Of a DNA stretch of 64,000 bases, positions 60,638-64,000 are shown one piece after another. Each line of letters opens with the position of its first letter. The stretch's first letter is position 1. The notes under the pieces are model-generated. The model searched no databases and was not told where the DNA came from. It saw only the letters and a list, made by a program, of their open reading frames with translations. Origin of the DNA: Lepas anatifera (taxonomy: Eukaryota > Arthropoda > Thecostraca > Lepadidae); assembly GCA_034440635.1 (NCBI GenBank), contig JAOTON010002271.1, forward strand, positions 1,612,001-1,676,000, written 5' to 3'. The translations under genes and the position numbers were made by a program.

Positions 60638-62435
60638 TCCATATAATTACGTCATTGTGACTGTCGGTTGATTTGCTAACCATTGGGCGAACCATCAGTG
60701 GAACCGGGACTGTGCCTAATAACTTGAACGGACTATCTGGCATTTCCAGCATCAGCTGCCATCCTTGCGTTATATAATATCAAATAGGAATGCGAAAGTC
60801 ACTCTTATCTACTAATCAGCTATAAAGTGTGCTGTGGACGCCGGTCCACTAAGGGATTAACGTAAGCTTACTAATACGCGGTTAGAAGAAAAATGATGTG
60901 ACTCTCGGGAGTACAAAGAAACCTCGTTATGTCCAGATAGATCCAGAAAAAGAAAACATGCGACGATCTATTCAGGTGCCAAGTGCTTAAAAGACTGTGA
61001 AATAACAAGATACTTTCACAGTTTTCACAAAAGTAGAAATATGAAAAAATAGATACACGTTTTACAGGAACATAACAATCATACGGTTACGGGGAACAAA
61101 AACATCCCAAGATACCGTAATCATTTTTTAAACATTACAAGCCAGGAAGCCGGTATCCCCAAGACAGAACCTCTTCACTATACCACGAGTTTCCAAGCCA
61201 AGCTGATCTCCCAAAACAAAGTCAACGCGAACAAAATTTTCATGTGATGAATATCTTGAATGTAAACATGTCTATAATTAGCTACAAAGCGGCCTCGGTG
61301 TCTCGATTTTCCAAAAAGTTCTTCCTGCATTTATGGAATGAGCTAAAACCAGGAGTAGTCAACAATTTGACACAGTTTAACAAAAATGTTTAATCCTTTG
61401 CATCGCGCGGGAGAATGTAATAACACTGATCCGCAGAAGCGGGGCTCAGAAGCTGTTAACAGTAAACGCGTCATTTGCCTTCTTGATATAATACATAGAA
61501 TTATAGCGATGGTTCTAGCAAACAGGCTCAAGACTGTTAATCCAAAACCATTGTCACTAGACCAGAGCCGACAGTCCGCGGAAGGCTTATATTCGGTAAC
61601 ATTAAAACAATCAGCACAATGAAGTACTGCGAAACAGACAGCCTAAGCAGAATTTTAATTAAACTGGACCTTAGTATTCAGTATCTTTGAACGCAAATTC
61701 GTATCCGATACACACAACTGTTAAAAATTCGCCATACTTCATTGGTTGGATAAAATGTTTGCATCAAAACACTGGGTTTAGCGTTATTAATAATGATTTT
61801 ACTTCAGAGTGGTTGGCTCCTTAAAGGTGGATACAGCATGGATGTCCGATCTCAAGCTTGATAAGAGGCCTTCATGATGGATTTTGAATGACAAATATAG
61901 GGTCTAGGCTATCACCGGGAAAGAAGTCGTGGATGTGCTTACATGAGATTGCTACATATCTGCAAAGATAGGGTTAGAAGTTTTATATAAATACTAAACA
62001 AAATCTGTAAAATTCAAAAAATAGTTAGCCTTGAAGTTGTTCAAGCATGACTTCGAAGAAAAAAGAAGAAGAAAGGTACCTACATTCTGTCCTTGTGTCG
62101 TACTAAATAATCGAGATTTCCGCCTTTTCAAGAAGATCACGTTAAACATTCCAACAATCAATGAGAACACAATTGCAAAGGAACTTACCTTGAAAACGCA
62201 CAAAGACTATCAAAAAGACCCTCCCGCATCTGATTAAGGACGCCAATTCCACCCTTCACTAAATGTCACGACCGATATGATTTGTTACGCAACAAGCGCT
62301 CTCACCAGCATGCAGACAGCATAGGGAGAGCGGGGCGCGGCGCGGGTCAGCTTGGCCACCAGCTTGCTCACGGCCAGACGGTCCGACTTTTTGATGTTGT
62401 AGAGCAGGCCCAGCGCGTGGTACTGCACCATCATG
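12291..62435 (-). CDS. COPG: Coatomer subunit gamma (gamma-COP), partial gene with 11 internal exons
   Basis: Gamma-COP is a core subunit of the COPI coatomer. It binds Arf1 and cargo tails and helps bud Golgi-to-ER and intra-Golgi vesicles. Eleven exons were placed by matching their translations in order to the known family sequence. All introns start GT and end AG, and all ten joins keep the frame (phases, in transcript order: 0,0,0,1,0,0,0,0,1,1). The coding total is 1937 nt, or 645 codons, covering roughly residues 188-832 of about 870. The product has the C-terminal part of the adaptin-like helical-repeat trunk, a short alanine/proline-rich linker and most of the appendage domain. The 5' exons (start codon, first ~187 residues) lie past 64000. 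The last ~40 codons were not found below 12291. No stop codon or frameshift interrupts the exons, so the gene looks functional. Whether the species has one or two gamma-COP paralogues cannot be told here. Confidence 0.96.
13596..13822. mobile_element. 227-bp MITE with GGCGAATCCAGG ends
   Basis: Starts GGCGAATCCAGGG and ends CCTGAATTCGCC, an imperfect inverted repeat. The ends resemble those of the element at 22742-23247 (GCGGATCCAGG), suggesting one family. No intact ORF. Confidence 0.6.
16260..17600 (-). pseudogene. Decayed LINE (non-LTR) reverse transcriptase
   Basis: Minus-strand fragments in consistent order. 17356-17093 has [20 protein letters not shown] then QHGFLEK (RT motifs 1-2) and [12 protein letters not shown]. 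17029-16847 has [13 protein letters not shown] followed by [14 protein letters not shown], where CVDD replaces the catalytic YADD. 16650-16381 has [20 protein letters not shown], typical of the region after the RT palm. Frames are broken between fragments and the first catalytic-motif residue is replaced, so it is dead. The endonuclease part is missing. Jockey/CR1-like clade is my guess. Confidence 0.85.
19530..19602. repeat. (AT)n microsatellite, ~70 bp
   Basis: Near-perfect TA run. The Tyr-Ile frames across it are artefacts. Confidence 0.97.
20231..20400 (-). repeat. tRNA-derived SINE
   Basis: Reading the minus strand, GGCTTAGTGGATAGCACCC resembles a pol III A box or tRNA 5' half, and GGGTTCAAGTCCC is a good B box. 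The tail GGTGAGGTTGGCGACGCC and CGTCGTTAAACCCC ends the unit. It shares its layout with the copies at 7876 and 40855. Confidence 0.72.
20465..20560. repeat. Dispersed repeat, copy 1 (partner at 43205)
   Basis: TTTCTCGGCATGCTTTATCA, then ATGACAATCTCAGTT and CATTATG, matches 43205-43350 in the same orientation. The family is unknown to me. Confidence 0.75.
22045..22352. mobile_element. 308-bp MITE with ~35-bp terminal inverted repeats, copy A
   Basis: The left end starts AGCCCTGTTCCACCTGTCAG and continues CACAGTTTTGTCAGCA; the right end is its near-exact reverse complement, finishing CAGCTGGAACAGGGCT. An inverted relative is at 58041-58354. No transposase. Target duplication not clear. Confidence 0.85.
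22742..23247. mobile_element. ~506-bp TIR element carrying a Myb/SANT-like remnant
   Basis: Ends TAGCGGATCCAGG and CCTGGATCCGCCTA are inverted repeats with one indel. TA at each end could be a two-base target duplication (Tc1/mariner-like) or part of the ends. Inside is a minus-strand coding remnant, listed separately. Confidence 0.7.
22830..23072 (-). pseudogene. Myb/SANT-like DNA-binding domain fragment
   Basis: An 80-codon minus-strand frame with [20 protein letters not shown] and [19 protein letters not shown]. The spacing of tryptophans (KAWE...LW.DLK) and the basic helix fit the Myb/SANT-like domains often carried by DNA transposons and zeste-type regulators. The frame has no upstream or downstream partner and no transposase domain. 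I infer a remnant of the accessory protein of the parental transposon. Exact family not confirmed. Confidence 0.5.
26640..27122. repeat. 35-bp minisatellite, ~13 copies
   Basis: Unit CCCTCTGATCAGACGACAGA plus CCCTCCTAAGGTCGG. CTGATCAG at 26947 and 26982 shows the 35-bp step. Copies are very uniform, so recently homogenised. A few single-base changes (CCTAGGTC, GGTCCGCC) mark unit variants. Confidence 0.96.
27800..27976 (-). CDS. COPG: COPG exon j (appendage)
   Basis: 177 nt: two bases completing a glycine, 58 codons, then one base. It contains [33 protein letters not shown] and NFAAAWDEI, matching the family's [26 protein letters not shown] and NFEAAWDEVG blocks. Acceptor ctggcggcag, donor ATCG before GTACGT. 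The first ten residues are the least conserved, but alignment length agrees exactly with the phase-1 join to exon i. Confidence 0.95.
30003..30160. mobile_element. Decayed relative of the 150-bp hAT-like MITE
   Basis: Starts CAGTGGTGGATACAAAGG and keeps the internal CTCGAAATATCCGAGT...ATAGGCGAAGGCTGATCCGAGGCAATGGCGG layout of the element at 31572, but the right terminus has been lost or has diverged. Confidence 0.65.
31572..31721. mobile_element. 150-bp hAT-like MITE with perfect 8-bp target duplication
   Basis: Flanked by TCTCAGGG at 31564-31571 and 31722-31729. Termini CAGTGGCGGATACAAGG and CCTTGATCCGCCACTG are inverted repeats differing by one indel. Subterminal GGGCTAGGGGCTCAAACCCC is also repeated in inverse. 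Very short and non-coding. Confidence 0.9.
32020..32053. repeat. 13-bp perfect inverted repeat
   Basis: TTGACCCCGTGCA at 32020-32032 and its exact complement TGCACGGGGTCAA at 32041-32053, with a third overlapping GTGCACGGGG arm at 32010. Meaning unknown. Confidence 0.85.
34290..34465. repeat. Foldback (long imperfect inverted repeat)
   Basis: ATGGCCTGTCTTGTCGAATC and CTGGATGCAAAATGGAGCAA on the left pair with CCAGGACTCGAAGAGGCAGG and the preceding GATTTGCTCCATCTCATAT on the right, around a short AT-rich centre. Probably a foldback MITE. Confidence 0.7.
35661..35716. repeat. Two intronic copies of the exon i 3' edge
   Basis: GTGGCCATCAGGTCCT at 35690-35705 is identical to exon sequence at 35722-35737, and GGTGACCATTAGGTCT at 35666-35681 is a diverged copy. 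Each is followed by TACACCAC, giving ~23-bp units that run into the real exon edge. Confidence 0.85.
35717..35891 (-). CDS. COPG: COPG exon i (appendage beta-sandwich)
   Basis: 175 nt: 58 codons plus one base. It starts [20 protein letters not shown] after acceptor ctcaccag and ends [10 protein letters not shown] plus G before donor GTGAGT. FDC.NTLNDQ and the Y...Y.LL.LP pattern match the appendage immunoglobulin-like fold. Two further copies of its last ~16 coding bases lie in the intron just past the donor. Confidence 0.95.
35892..36337 (-). other. Intron h-i, 446 bp
   Basis: Shortest intron seen. It holds a degenerate AT-rich repeat around AAGAACAACCACCAAACAAA at about 36090-36200 and nothing else recognisable. 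Confidence 0.75.
36338..36508 (-). CDS. COPG: COPG exon h (start of appendage)
   Basis: 171 nt, 57 codons, phase 0 at both ends. It reads [20 protein letters not shown], then GLGPLFKSS and [12 protein letters not shown], all hallmark gamma-COP appendage sequence. Acceptor gtgccctcag, donor CTGCAG before GTGAGG. A 31-bp repeat array starts at its acceptor. Confidence 0.97.
36501..36696. repeat. 31-bp repeat array seeded at the exon h acceptor
   Basis: Units GCCACCTCACGGCACACCTC plus GTCACACTAAC start at 36537, 36568, 36600, 36627, 36658 and 36689. The first unit (36501-36536) contains the true 3' splice site and the first codons of exon h; the others are diverged copies of it. Confidence 0.88.
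36509..41828 (-). other. Intron g-h, 5.3 kb
   Basis: After the junction repeat at 36501-36696, the stretch to 40850 shows no gene or named repeat. It includes GC-rich sequence near 37100-37400 and a perfect 20-bp palindrome CCATGAAATAAATTTCATGG at 39423-39442. A SINE-like unit lies at 40855-41003. About 41010-41820 holds nothing assignable; open frames there are shadows. Confidence 0.7.
40855..41003 (-). repeat. tRNA-derived SINE
   Basis: On the minus strand, GGTAGCGCGGTGGTA (A-box-like) and CCCGGGTTCAAATC (B box) are spaced about as in a tRNA. Then GGCGGGAATGCCGAATAAGG and the tail GGGTGAGAGTTGGCGACGC, shared with the copies at 7876 and 20231. Confidence 0.75.
41829..41996 (-). CDS. COPG: COPG exon g (trunk-appendage linker)
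   Basis: 168 nt, 56 codons, phase 0 at both ends. It starts [20 protein letters not shown] after acceptor ctgcggcag, includes the conserved PFDLKSVP and ends in an Ala/Pro/Gly-rich stretch ([12 protein letters not shown] ... KPEEK) before donor GTGAGC. Low complexity is expected for the flexible hinge between trunk and appendage. A 33-bp minisatellite abuts the acceptor. Confidence 0.95.
41997..42297. repeat. 33-bp minisatellite abutting the exon g acceptor
   Basis: Units of the form CACGGACTGACGCTGAGGTC plus AGAAGTCAGACAA, ~9 copies. GAGAGACGCTGAGGTCAGGC at 42005 recurs exactly at 42268. The first unit contains the real acceptor. The 33-bp period is a multiple of three, which keeps a spurious frame open. 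Confidence 0.92.
43064..43122. promoter_or_regulatory. Cluster of three CRE palindromes
   Basis: TGACGTCA at 43064-43071, 43085-43092 and 43115-43122. The first two lie in a duplicated 21-bp unit with ATTTTCCTG. TGACGTCA is the consensus CREB/ATF site. Activity is inference only; another single site is at 1554. Confidence 0.5.
43205..43350. repeat. Dispersed repeat, copy 2 (partner at 20465)
   Basis: GGTTTCTCGGCATGCTTTAT then ATGACTATCTCAGTT, matching 20465-20560. An internal 32-bp direct duplication, CATCGCATTATGAAGGTGCC, is unique to this copy. Confidence 0.75.
43713..43798. repeat. GAGTCGG-rich repeat
   Basis: Reiterated GGAGTCGGAGTCGG and its complement GACTCCGACTCC on both sides of a short centre, so partly foldback. 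Similar patches occur at 45778-45862 and 52468-52525. Confidence 0.6.
44041..45061. mobile_element. TTAA-flanked TIR element, long form, copy 2
   Basis: 1021 bp bounded by TTAA, ends TTAACACGCGCCCCGCTGGG and CCCAGCGGGGCGCGTGTTAA, better preserved than in copy 1. Same orientation as the element at 9338. It has the same AGGTCA/TGACCT-rich interior and no transposase. Confidence 0.9.
45778..45862. repeat. GAGTCGG-rich repeat, second patch
   Basis: GTAGTCGGTGTCGGAGTCGA and GCGGAGTCGGAGTTGTGGTC, then CGACTC on the other side; related to the patch at 43713. Confidence 0.55.
46261..46355. repeat. Two adjacent near-perfect palindromes
   Basis: First: 20-bp arms at 46261-46280 and 46285-46304 (CGTTGTTAAAACATA core), one mismatch. 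Second: 21-bp perfect arms at 46312-46332 and 46335-46355 (GGAAACAACGGATACCCC core) with a 2-base centre. Both would extrude cruciforms or fold in RNA. Confidence 0.93.
46969..47072. repeat. Left ~105-bp direct repeat flanking a LINE
   Basis: AGACTGCGCCTGCAGTATCG to CAGACAGCAGTGTAA, ~95% identical to 48206-48315 apart from one 6-bp indel. It sits exactly at the left edge of the LINE fragment, so I read it as a long target-site duplication. Confidence 0.85.
47073..48205 (+). mobile_element. 5'-truncated LINE with partial reverse transcriptase
   Basis: Open frame to 47926 starting inside the RT domain: [15 protein letters not shown] (variant of the catalytic YADD), then [44 protein letters not shown] and [13 protein letters not shown], the usual order for the RT C-terminal half of Jockey/CR1-like elements. 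A local double frameshift is present near 47228-47280. The 3' region of ~280 bp ends in GAATAAACTGAAACTGAAACT-like repeats, a short TGAAAC tail. The endonuclease and RT fingers are missing, so it is not functional. Confidence 0.9.
48206..48315. repeat. Right ~110-bp direct repeat flanking the LINE
   Basis: Partner of 46969-47072; begins right after the LINE's TGAAAC tail. It carries a GCAGTC insertion relative to the left copy. Confidence 0.85.
49215..49368. repeat. ~63-70-bp repeat at the exon f donor side
   Basis: Blocks ACAGCAGTCTCGCAGAGGTG, then TCATCC.ACGGG.GGTCTCTGAC.GTCTC, occur twice, and the last copy ends ACAGCAGTCTCACCTGCAG, which is the real donor region in + orientation. Older degenerate units extend left to ~49105. 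Confidence 0.8.
49368..49481 (-). CDS. COPG: COPG exon f (end of trunk)
   Basis: 114 nt, 38 codons, phase 0 at both ends. It starts [20 protein letters not shown] after acceptor tgtgtgcag and ends [10 protein letters not shown] before donor GTGAGA. This matches the conserved [12 protein letters not shown] block that closes the trunk. The exon is flanked on both sides by tandem repeats, and those on the acceptor side include diverged copies of the exon's own first ~22 bp. Confidence 0.96.
49487..49615. repeat. 24-bp minisatellite at the exon f acceptor side
   Basis: GGAGCCGTATAACAGTCATC plus AGGC or AGAC, about five units, starting six bases beyond the exon f acceptor. Confidence 0.92.
49970..50400. 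repeat. Degenerate ~33-bp repeat with copies of the exon f 5' end
   Basis: GTCATCAGAGTCCATCTGACAG-type units. The one at 50076-50097 matches exon positions 49458-49479 at 20 of 22 bases. Further copies lie near 50014, 50140, 50275 and 50303. Confidence 0.85.
50757..50890. repeat. Dispersed repeat, copy 1 (partner at 52815)
   Basis: ATTTAATAGAGCAC, then GATA.AACACT.TTTT and ATT.GTTTGTTGACAAC.., shared with 52815-52925 in the same orientation about 2 kb away. Confidence 0.75.
51167..51998. mobile_element. TTAA-flanked TIR element, short form, copy 1
   Basis: 832 bp bounded by TTAA, ends TTAACACGCGCATTGACGGG and CCCCGTCAATGCGCGTGTTAA-type inverted repeats. It shares the CACGCGC tip with the long form and has its own GGGGCGGGTACCCGCCCC subterminal palindrome. 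About fifteen exact AGGTCA/TGACCT hexamers. No transposase. Confidence 0.9.
52056..52355. repeat. SINE-like dispersed repeat, copy 2
   Basis: Direct copy of 3465-3760. Contains GGGATCGAAACCCC, the complement of a B-box-like motif. Confidence 0.75.
52815..52925. repeat. Dispersed repeat, copy 2 (partner at 50757)
   Basis: See partner. GATTTAATAGAGCACACGAT and AGTTTGTTGACAACAGCACC are the best-kept blocks. Confidence 0.75.
53760..53998 (-). CDS. COPG: COPG exon e (trunk domain)
   Basis: 239 nt: two bases completing glycine, then 79 codons. It contains [40 protein letters not shown] and [10 protein letters not shown], all diagnostic of gamma-COP. Acceptor gtgcggcag, donor CTGCAG before GTAAGA (phase 0). 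A two-copy ~50-bp repeat with the core CTGACGGTCTGAGG lies just past the acceptor, at about 54031-54110. Confidence 0.97.
53999..55226 (-). other. Intron d-e, 1.2 kb
   Basis: Holds the two-copy ~50-bp repeat next to exon e, unassigned AT-rich sequence at 54120-54790, and the TTCG/ATGT microsatellite block at 54799-55195 that nearly reaches the exon d donor. Confidence 0.75.
54799..55195. repeat. Compound (TTCG)n/(ATGT)n microsatellite
   Basis: TTCG/TTCA tetramers to ~54907, then ATGT/ATGC/GTGT tetramers to ~55118, then TTCG/TTCA again. Cysteine-tyrosine frames across it are artefacts. It ends about 30 bp from the exon d donor. Confidence 0.96.
55227..55386 (-). CDS. COPG: COPG exon d (trunk domain)
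   Basis: 160 nt: 53 codons plus one base (phase 1 at the donor). It starts [20 protein letters not shown] after acceptor gctcgacag and ends [11 protein letters not shown] before donor GTGAGG. The lone final G pairs with GT at the start of the next exon to restore the glycine before [12 protein letters not shown]. About 30 bp beyond the donor begins the TTCG/ATGT microsatellite tract. Confidence 0.96.
55387..56858 (-). other. Intron c-d, 1.5 kb
   Basis: No tandem or inverted repeat noticed. Two minus-strand frames (55531-55869 and 55980-56201) have non-random-looking composition but no match I can name. I treat the stretch as unannotated intron. Confidence 0.65.
56859..57062 (-). CDS. COPG: COPG exon c (trunk domain)
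   Basis: 204 nt, 68 codons, phase 0 at both ends. It starts [17 protein letters not shown] after acceptor gtccccag and ends FKIVVVE before donor [22 protein letters not shown] and [12 protein letters not shown] are strongly conserved in gamma-COP. Immediately beyond its acceptor lies a ~49-bp minisatellite whose units resemble the acceptor region. Confidence 0.97.
57064..57290. repeat. ~49-bp minisatellite at the exon c acceptor, filling much of intron b-c
   Basis: Units AGGGGACGGGGTCAGCTCTG plus AAGGGGTCGGGGTAGGACGA and GTCACTGGG, about five copies. The first unit contains the true acceptor (CCTGGGGACGACGGGTCAGC on +). The rest of this 539-bp intron, 57291-57601, shows nothing. Confidence 0.88.
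57602..57844 (-). CDS. COPG: COPG exon b (trunk domain)
   Basis: 243 nt, 81 codons, phase 0 at both ends. It starts [12 protein letters not shown] after acceptor cgccag and ends AVRTLNQ before donor GTGGGT, the weakest donor match in the set. Family landmarks are [24 protein letters not shown] and [10 protein letters not shown], the helical hairpins of the adaptin-like trunk. There is no nearby minisatellite built from its edges. Confidence 0.96.
58041..58354. mobile_element. ~314-bp MITE, copy B (inverted relative of 22045)
   Basis: Ends GGGCCTGTTCGATCTGTCAG and CTGACAGATCGAACGGGCCC, with internal TAGTTTTGTCAGCA and CTGATTGGTGCTGACAAAACT. Relative to copy A the interior runs in the opposite direction (CCCGGGGAGAGGCTACA versus TGTAGCCTCTCCCCGGG). 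Confidence 0.85.
60490..60635. repeat. (CT)n-rich tract
   Basis: Interrupted CT dinucleotides with CTGTCTCTCT and TCTCGCCC breaks, then an uninterrupted run. Confidence 0.95.
61386..61622 (+). pseudogene. Possible reverse-transcriptase scrap
   Basis: [20 protein letters not shown], then LSLDQS, resembles the LINE RT segment before the finger motifs (I..LL...YKI.AK.LANRL...P....QSGF). It is a single short frame with no further RT motifs around it, so the call is tentative. Confidence 0.3.
62306..62435 (-). CDS. COPG: COPG exon a (trunk domain)
   Basis: First COPG exon in the window: 130 nt, one base finishing a split codon and then 43 codons. It contains [20 protein letters not shown], almost the same as the trunk segment of known gamma-COPs. 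The acceptor is cttccacag before CATGATGGTG and the donor is ATGCTG before GTGAGA. The reading frame continues past the donor but family similarity stops there, which fixes the 3' edge. The next exon joins in phase 0 to give [15 protein letters not shown]. Confidence 0.95.
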
Positions 62436-63225
62436 CTGTGGAAGGAACCCAACACACCCTCTGTTTGTGCAGGGTTCAAAACGGGAGCGAGCGATGTAAT
62501 TACACGGGAGAGATAACCTCCGCATCGTTTTCTGATATCACAACAATGTGTTAAGTGCTACGCAAATACAGCAAAAAATGGAGATAAATGGGATGATTCC
62601 TGACTTCCAGTAATTTTCGGGCGCGTTTGATGGAGTGACACACTCACGGGGATGAAACGTAGGCGAGTACTGGACGCACTGACATTAAACGGCCGGATAG
62701 TCCGACCGCGCGGCAGCCATAATCGCGTATAGCCATCACGCTAACGACGGAAGCACCCAGCCCGTTTCCAGAACTAGCACCCAGACGCGTAACAATGCCC
62801 GGGGATAGCCGCTTCCAGTAGCTGTTACTTAATCAAACCCAGTTCGGCAGACAATGGCCAGAATGCTGATTGAGTGAACATATTTTATCCAACAACTGCA
62901 CGAACTTATCTTGGCTGTCATATATGTCGCAATGGTGATCACATTACTAACATCAATGTCGGGTTAATCAATACTAGCCAGCAACAGGCAGGACTGATGG
63001 CTGCCTCACAGCCATATTTTTGGCTAAGACAACAGTTCTGCCCCATCACCATTTCAAGTTTTCTCTTTTAGGGCGTTTAGAGCTTCGTACAGATTATCGT
63101 GAAAAAGTAAATCACGCTCTCCAGCAGCATTCAAACAATAAAAAAATGTCATCAAATCTCTGTACAAGGGGGTATCGGGCTCGGAGAGCAGTGAAGCTTG
63201 TCGAGCCCACGTGTCTGAACACTAG

Positions 63226-63451
63226 AACGGCAGAGCTCCCTATCCCAGTGTCTTAACACCCGGGCGGCAGAGCTCCCCCCCTGTCAAAAACCCCAAGCGG
63301 CAAACCCCCCGTCCCGGTCCCAAAACCCGCCAAAAACCAGCCCACACCCGAGCGGCAGAGCTCCCTGTCCCAGTGTCTAAACACCCGAGCGGCAGAGCTC
63401 CCGGTCCCAGGGTCCTAACACCCGAGCGACAGAGCTCCCTGTCCCAGTGGC
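63226..63451. repeat. ~37-bp minisatellite
   Basis: Units CGGCAGAGCTCCCTGTCCCA plus GTGTCTTAACACCCGAG, about six, with one degenerate CCCC-rich stretch near 63280-63345. Confidence 0.9.
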
Positions 63452-64000
63452 TTAACACGCGCATTGACGGGGGGCGGGTACCCGCCCCCCCTCCCTCGGG
63501 TTTTTCGGAGACAGCAGAAAAACGGCGGCGCGCAGCGCCGCCGTACTTGGCATACCTTTTCCCTCATCATTTTTGCAACTTCTGTGAAAATTTTAAGGAT
63601 AGTTCATCTCAGGTCAGGTCACCAGTACAGGTCAAGTGACCCGACCTCAAAAAAAGTTTAAGATAGCAGTCGGAGCAGGGTGAACTTATCCAATTGAAAC
63701 TTATATCACATAATGGGCTCACCGAGTTCTCTAAAACATGTTCCGGTATTTTTGATATCGATGACCTAAGGTCAGGTACGAAGCATGACCTCTCCATTGG
63801 TAATACATGGGAAATACGGTTTTTACTGAATAACTCAGTAACAGATGGCGATAGAGCGTTTATTTTAGCTTCATTAGACTCGCCTTGGCTTTGCGGTTCT
63901 AATGATATGCATTTTATATAATTTGACCCTGACCTGACCTCAGGTCAGGTCAAATCTTTGATTTGACCTAGCAAGATCAAATCATGTATCATTCGATTCG
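63452..64000. mobile_element. TTAA-flanked TIR element, short form, copy 2 (inverted, cut by window end)
   Basis: Begins TTAACACGCGCATTGACGGG. Its interior is the reverse complement of 51450-51998 (for example CCGAAAAACCCGAG there, CTCGGGTTTTTCGG here), so it lies in the opposite orientation. The right end is beyond the window. Confidence 0.9.

Larger units (their letters stand above)
57845..62305 (-). other. Intron a-b, 4.5 kb
   Basis: Holds the inverted MITE copy at 58041-58354, a CT-rich tract at 60490-60635 and a possible reverse-transcriptase scrap at 61386-61622. The remaining AT-rich sequence, 58360-60480, 60640-61380 and 61630-62300, shows nothing assignable. Confidence 0.7.
62436..64000 (-). 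other. Intron upstream of exon a (incomplete)
   Basis: Runs off the right edge. No upstream gamma-COP exon was seen here. It contains a ~37-bp minisatellite at 63226-63451 and the start of a TTAA element at 63452. About 62440-63220 has no recognised content. Confidence 0.7.

Overview
This window is a repeat-rich piece of an animal (metazoan) nuclear genome. The signs are GT-AG introns from about 0.4 to 15 kb, GC- and CpG-rich exons in AT-richer introns, LINE reverse-transcriptase remnants, tRNA-like SINEs, MITEs and long microsatellites. No bacterial operon, CRISPR array or viral gene was seen. The LINE ORF (YCDDTQ-type reverse transcriptase) and the exon sequence suggest an invertebrate, perhaps an arthropod or crustacean; this is a weak inference.

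One real gene can be recognised, on the minus strand and spanning most of the window: coatomer subunit gamma (gamma-COP, COPG), a subunit of the COPI vesicle coat. I find eleven consecutive internal exons, in transcript order 62306-62435, 57602-57844, 56859-57062, 55227-55386, 53760-53998, 49368-49481, 41829-41996, 36338-36508, 35717-35891, 27800-27976 and 12291-12446. They total 1937 nt and join in frame, with matching phases at all ten junctions, to give 645 codons covering roughly residues 188-832 of an ~870-residue protein. The N-terminal exons lie beyond 64000. The last exon, about 40 codons of the appendage platform, was not found in positions 1-12290 and is probably outside the window.

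Everything else is intronic or flanking repeat. From left to right: tandem satellites (360-1121, 2036-2690, 6115-6690), a ~485-bp GA tract (4059-4543), a TTAA-flanked element (9338-10356), an hAT-type MITE (10950-11184), a decayed LINE (16260-17600), further MITEs (22045-22352, 22742-23247), a 35-bp satellite (26640-27122), another hAT-type MITE (31572-31721), a second TTAA element (44041-45061), a 5'-truncated LINE with ~105-bp flanking direct repeats (46969-48315), a third and a fourth TTAA element (51167-51998; 63452 to the end), and TTCG/ATGT microsatellites (54799-55195).

Two patterns stand out. First, at several splice junctions of the COPG gene, intronic tandem repeats start exactly at the junction and contain diverged copies of it, sometimes with exon codons, as if minisatellites were repeatedly seeded at exon edges. 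Second, the TTAA-flanked elements share CACGCGC-type terminal inverted repeats and carry about fifteen exact AGGTCA/TGACCT hexamers each, the nuclear-receptor half-site, including a near-perfect four-half-site palindrome.
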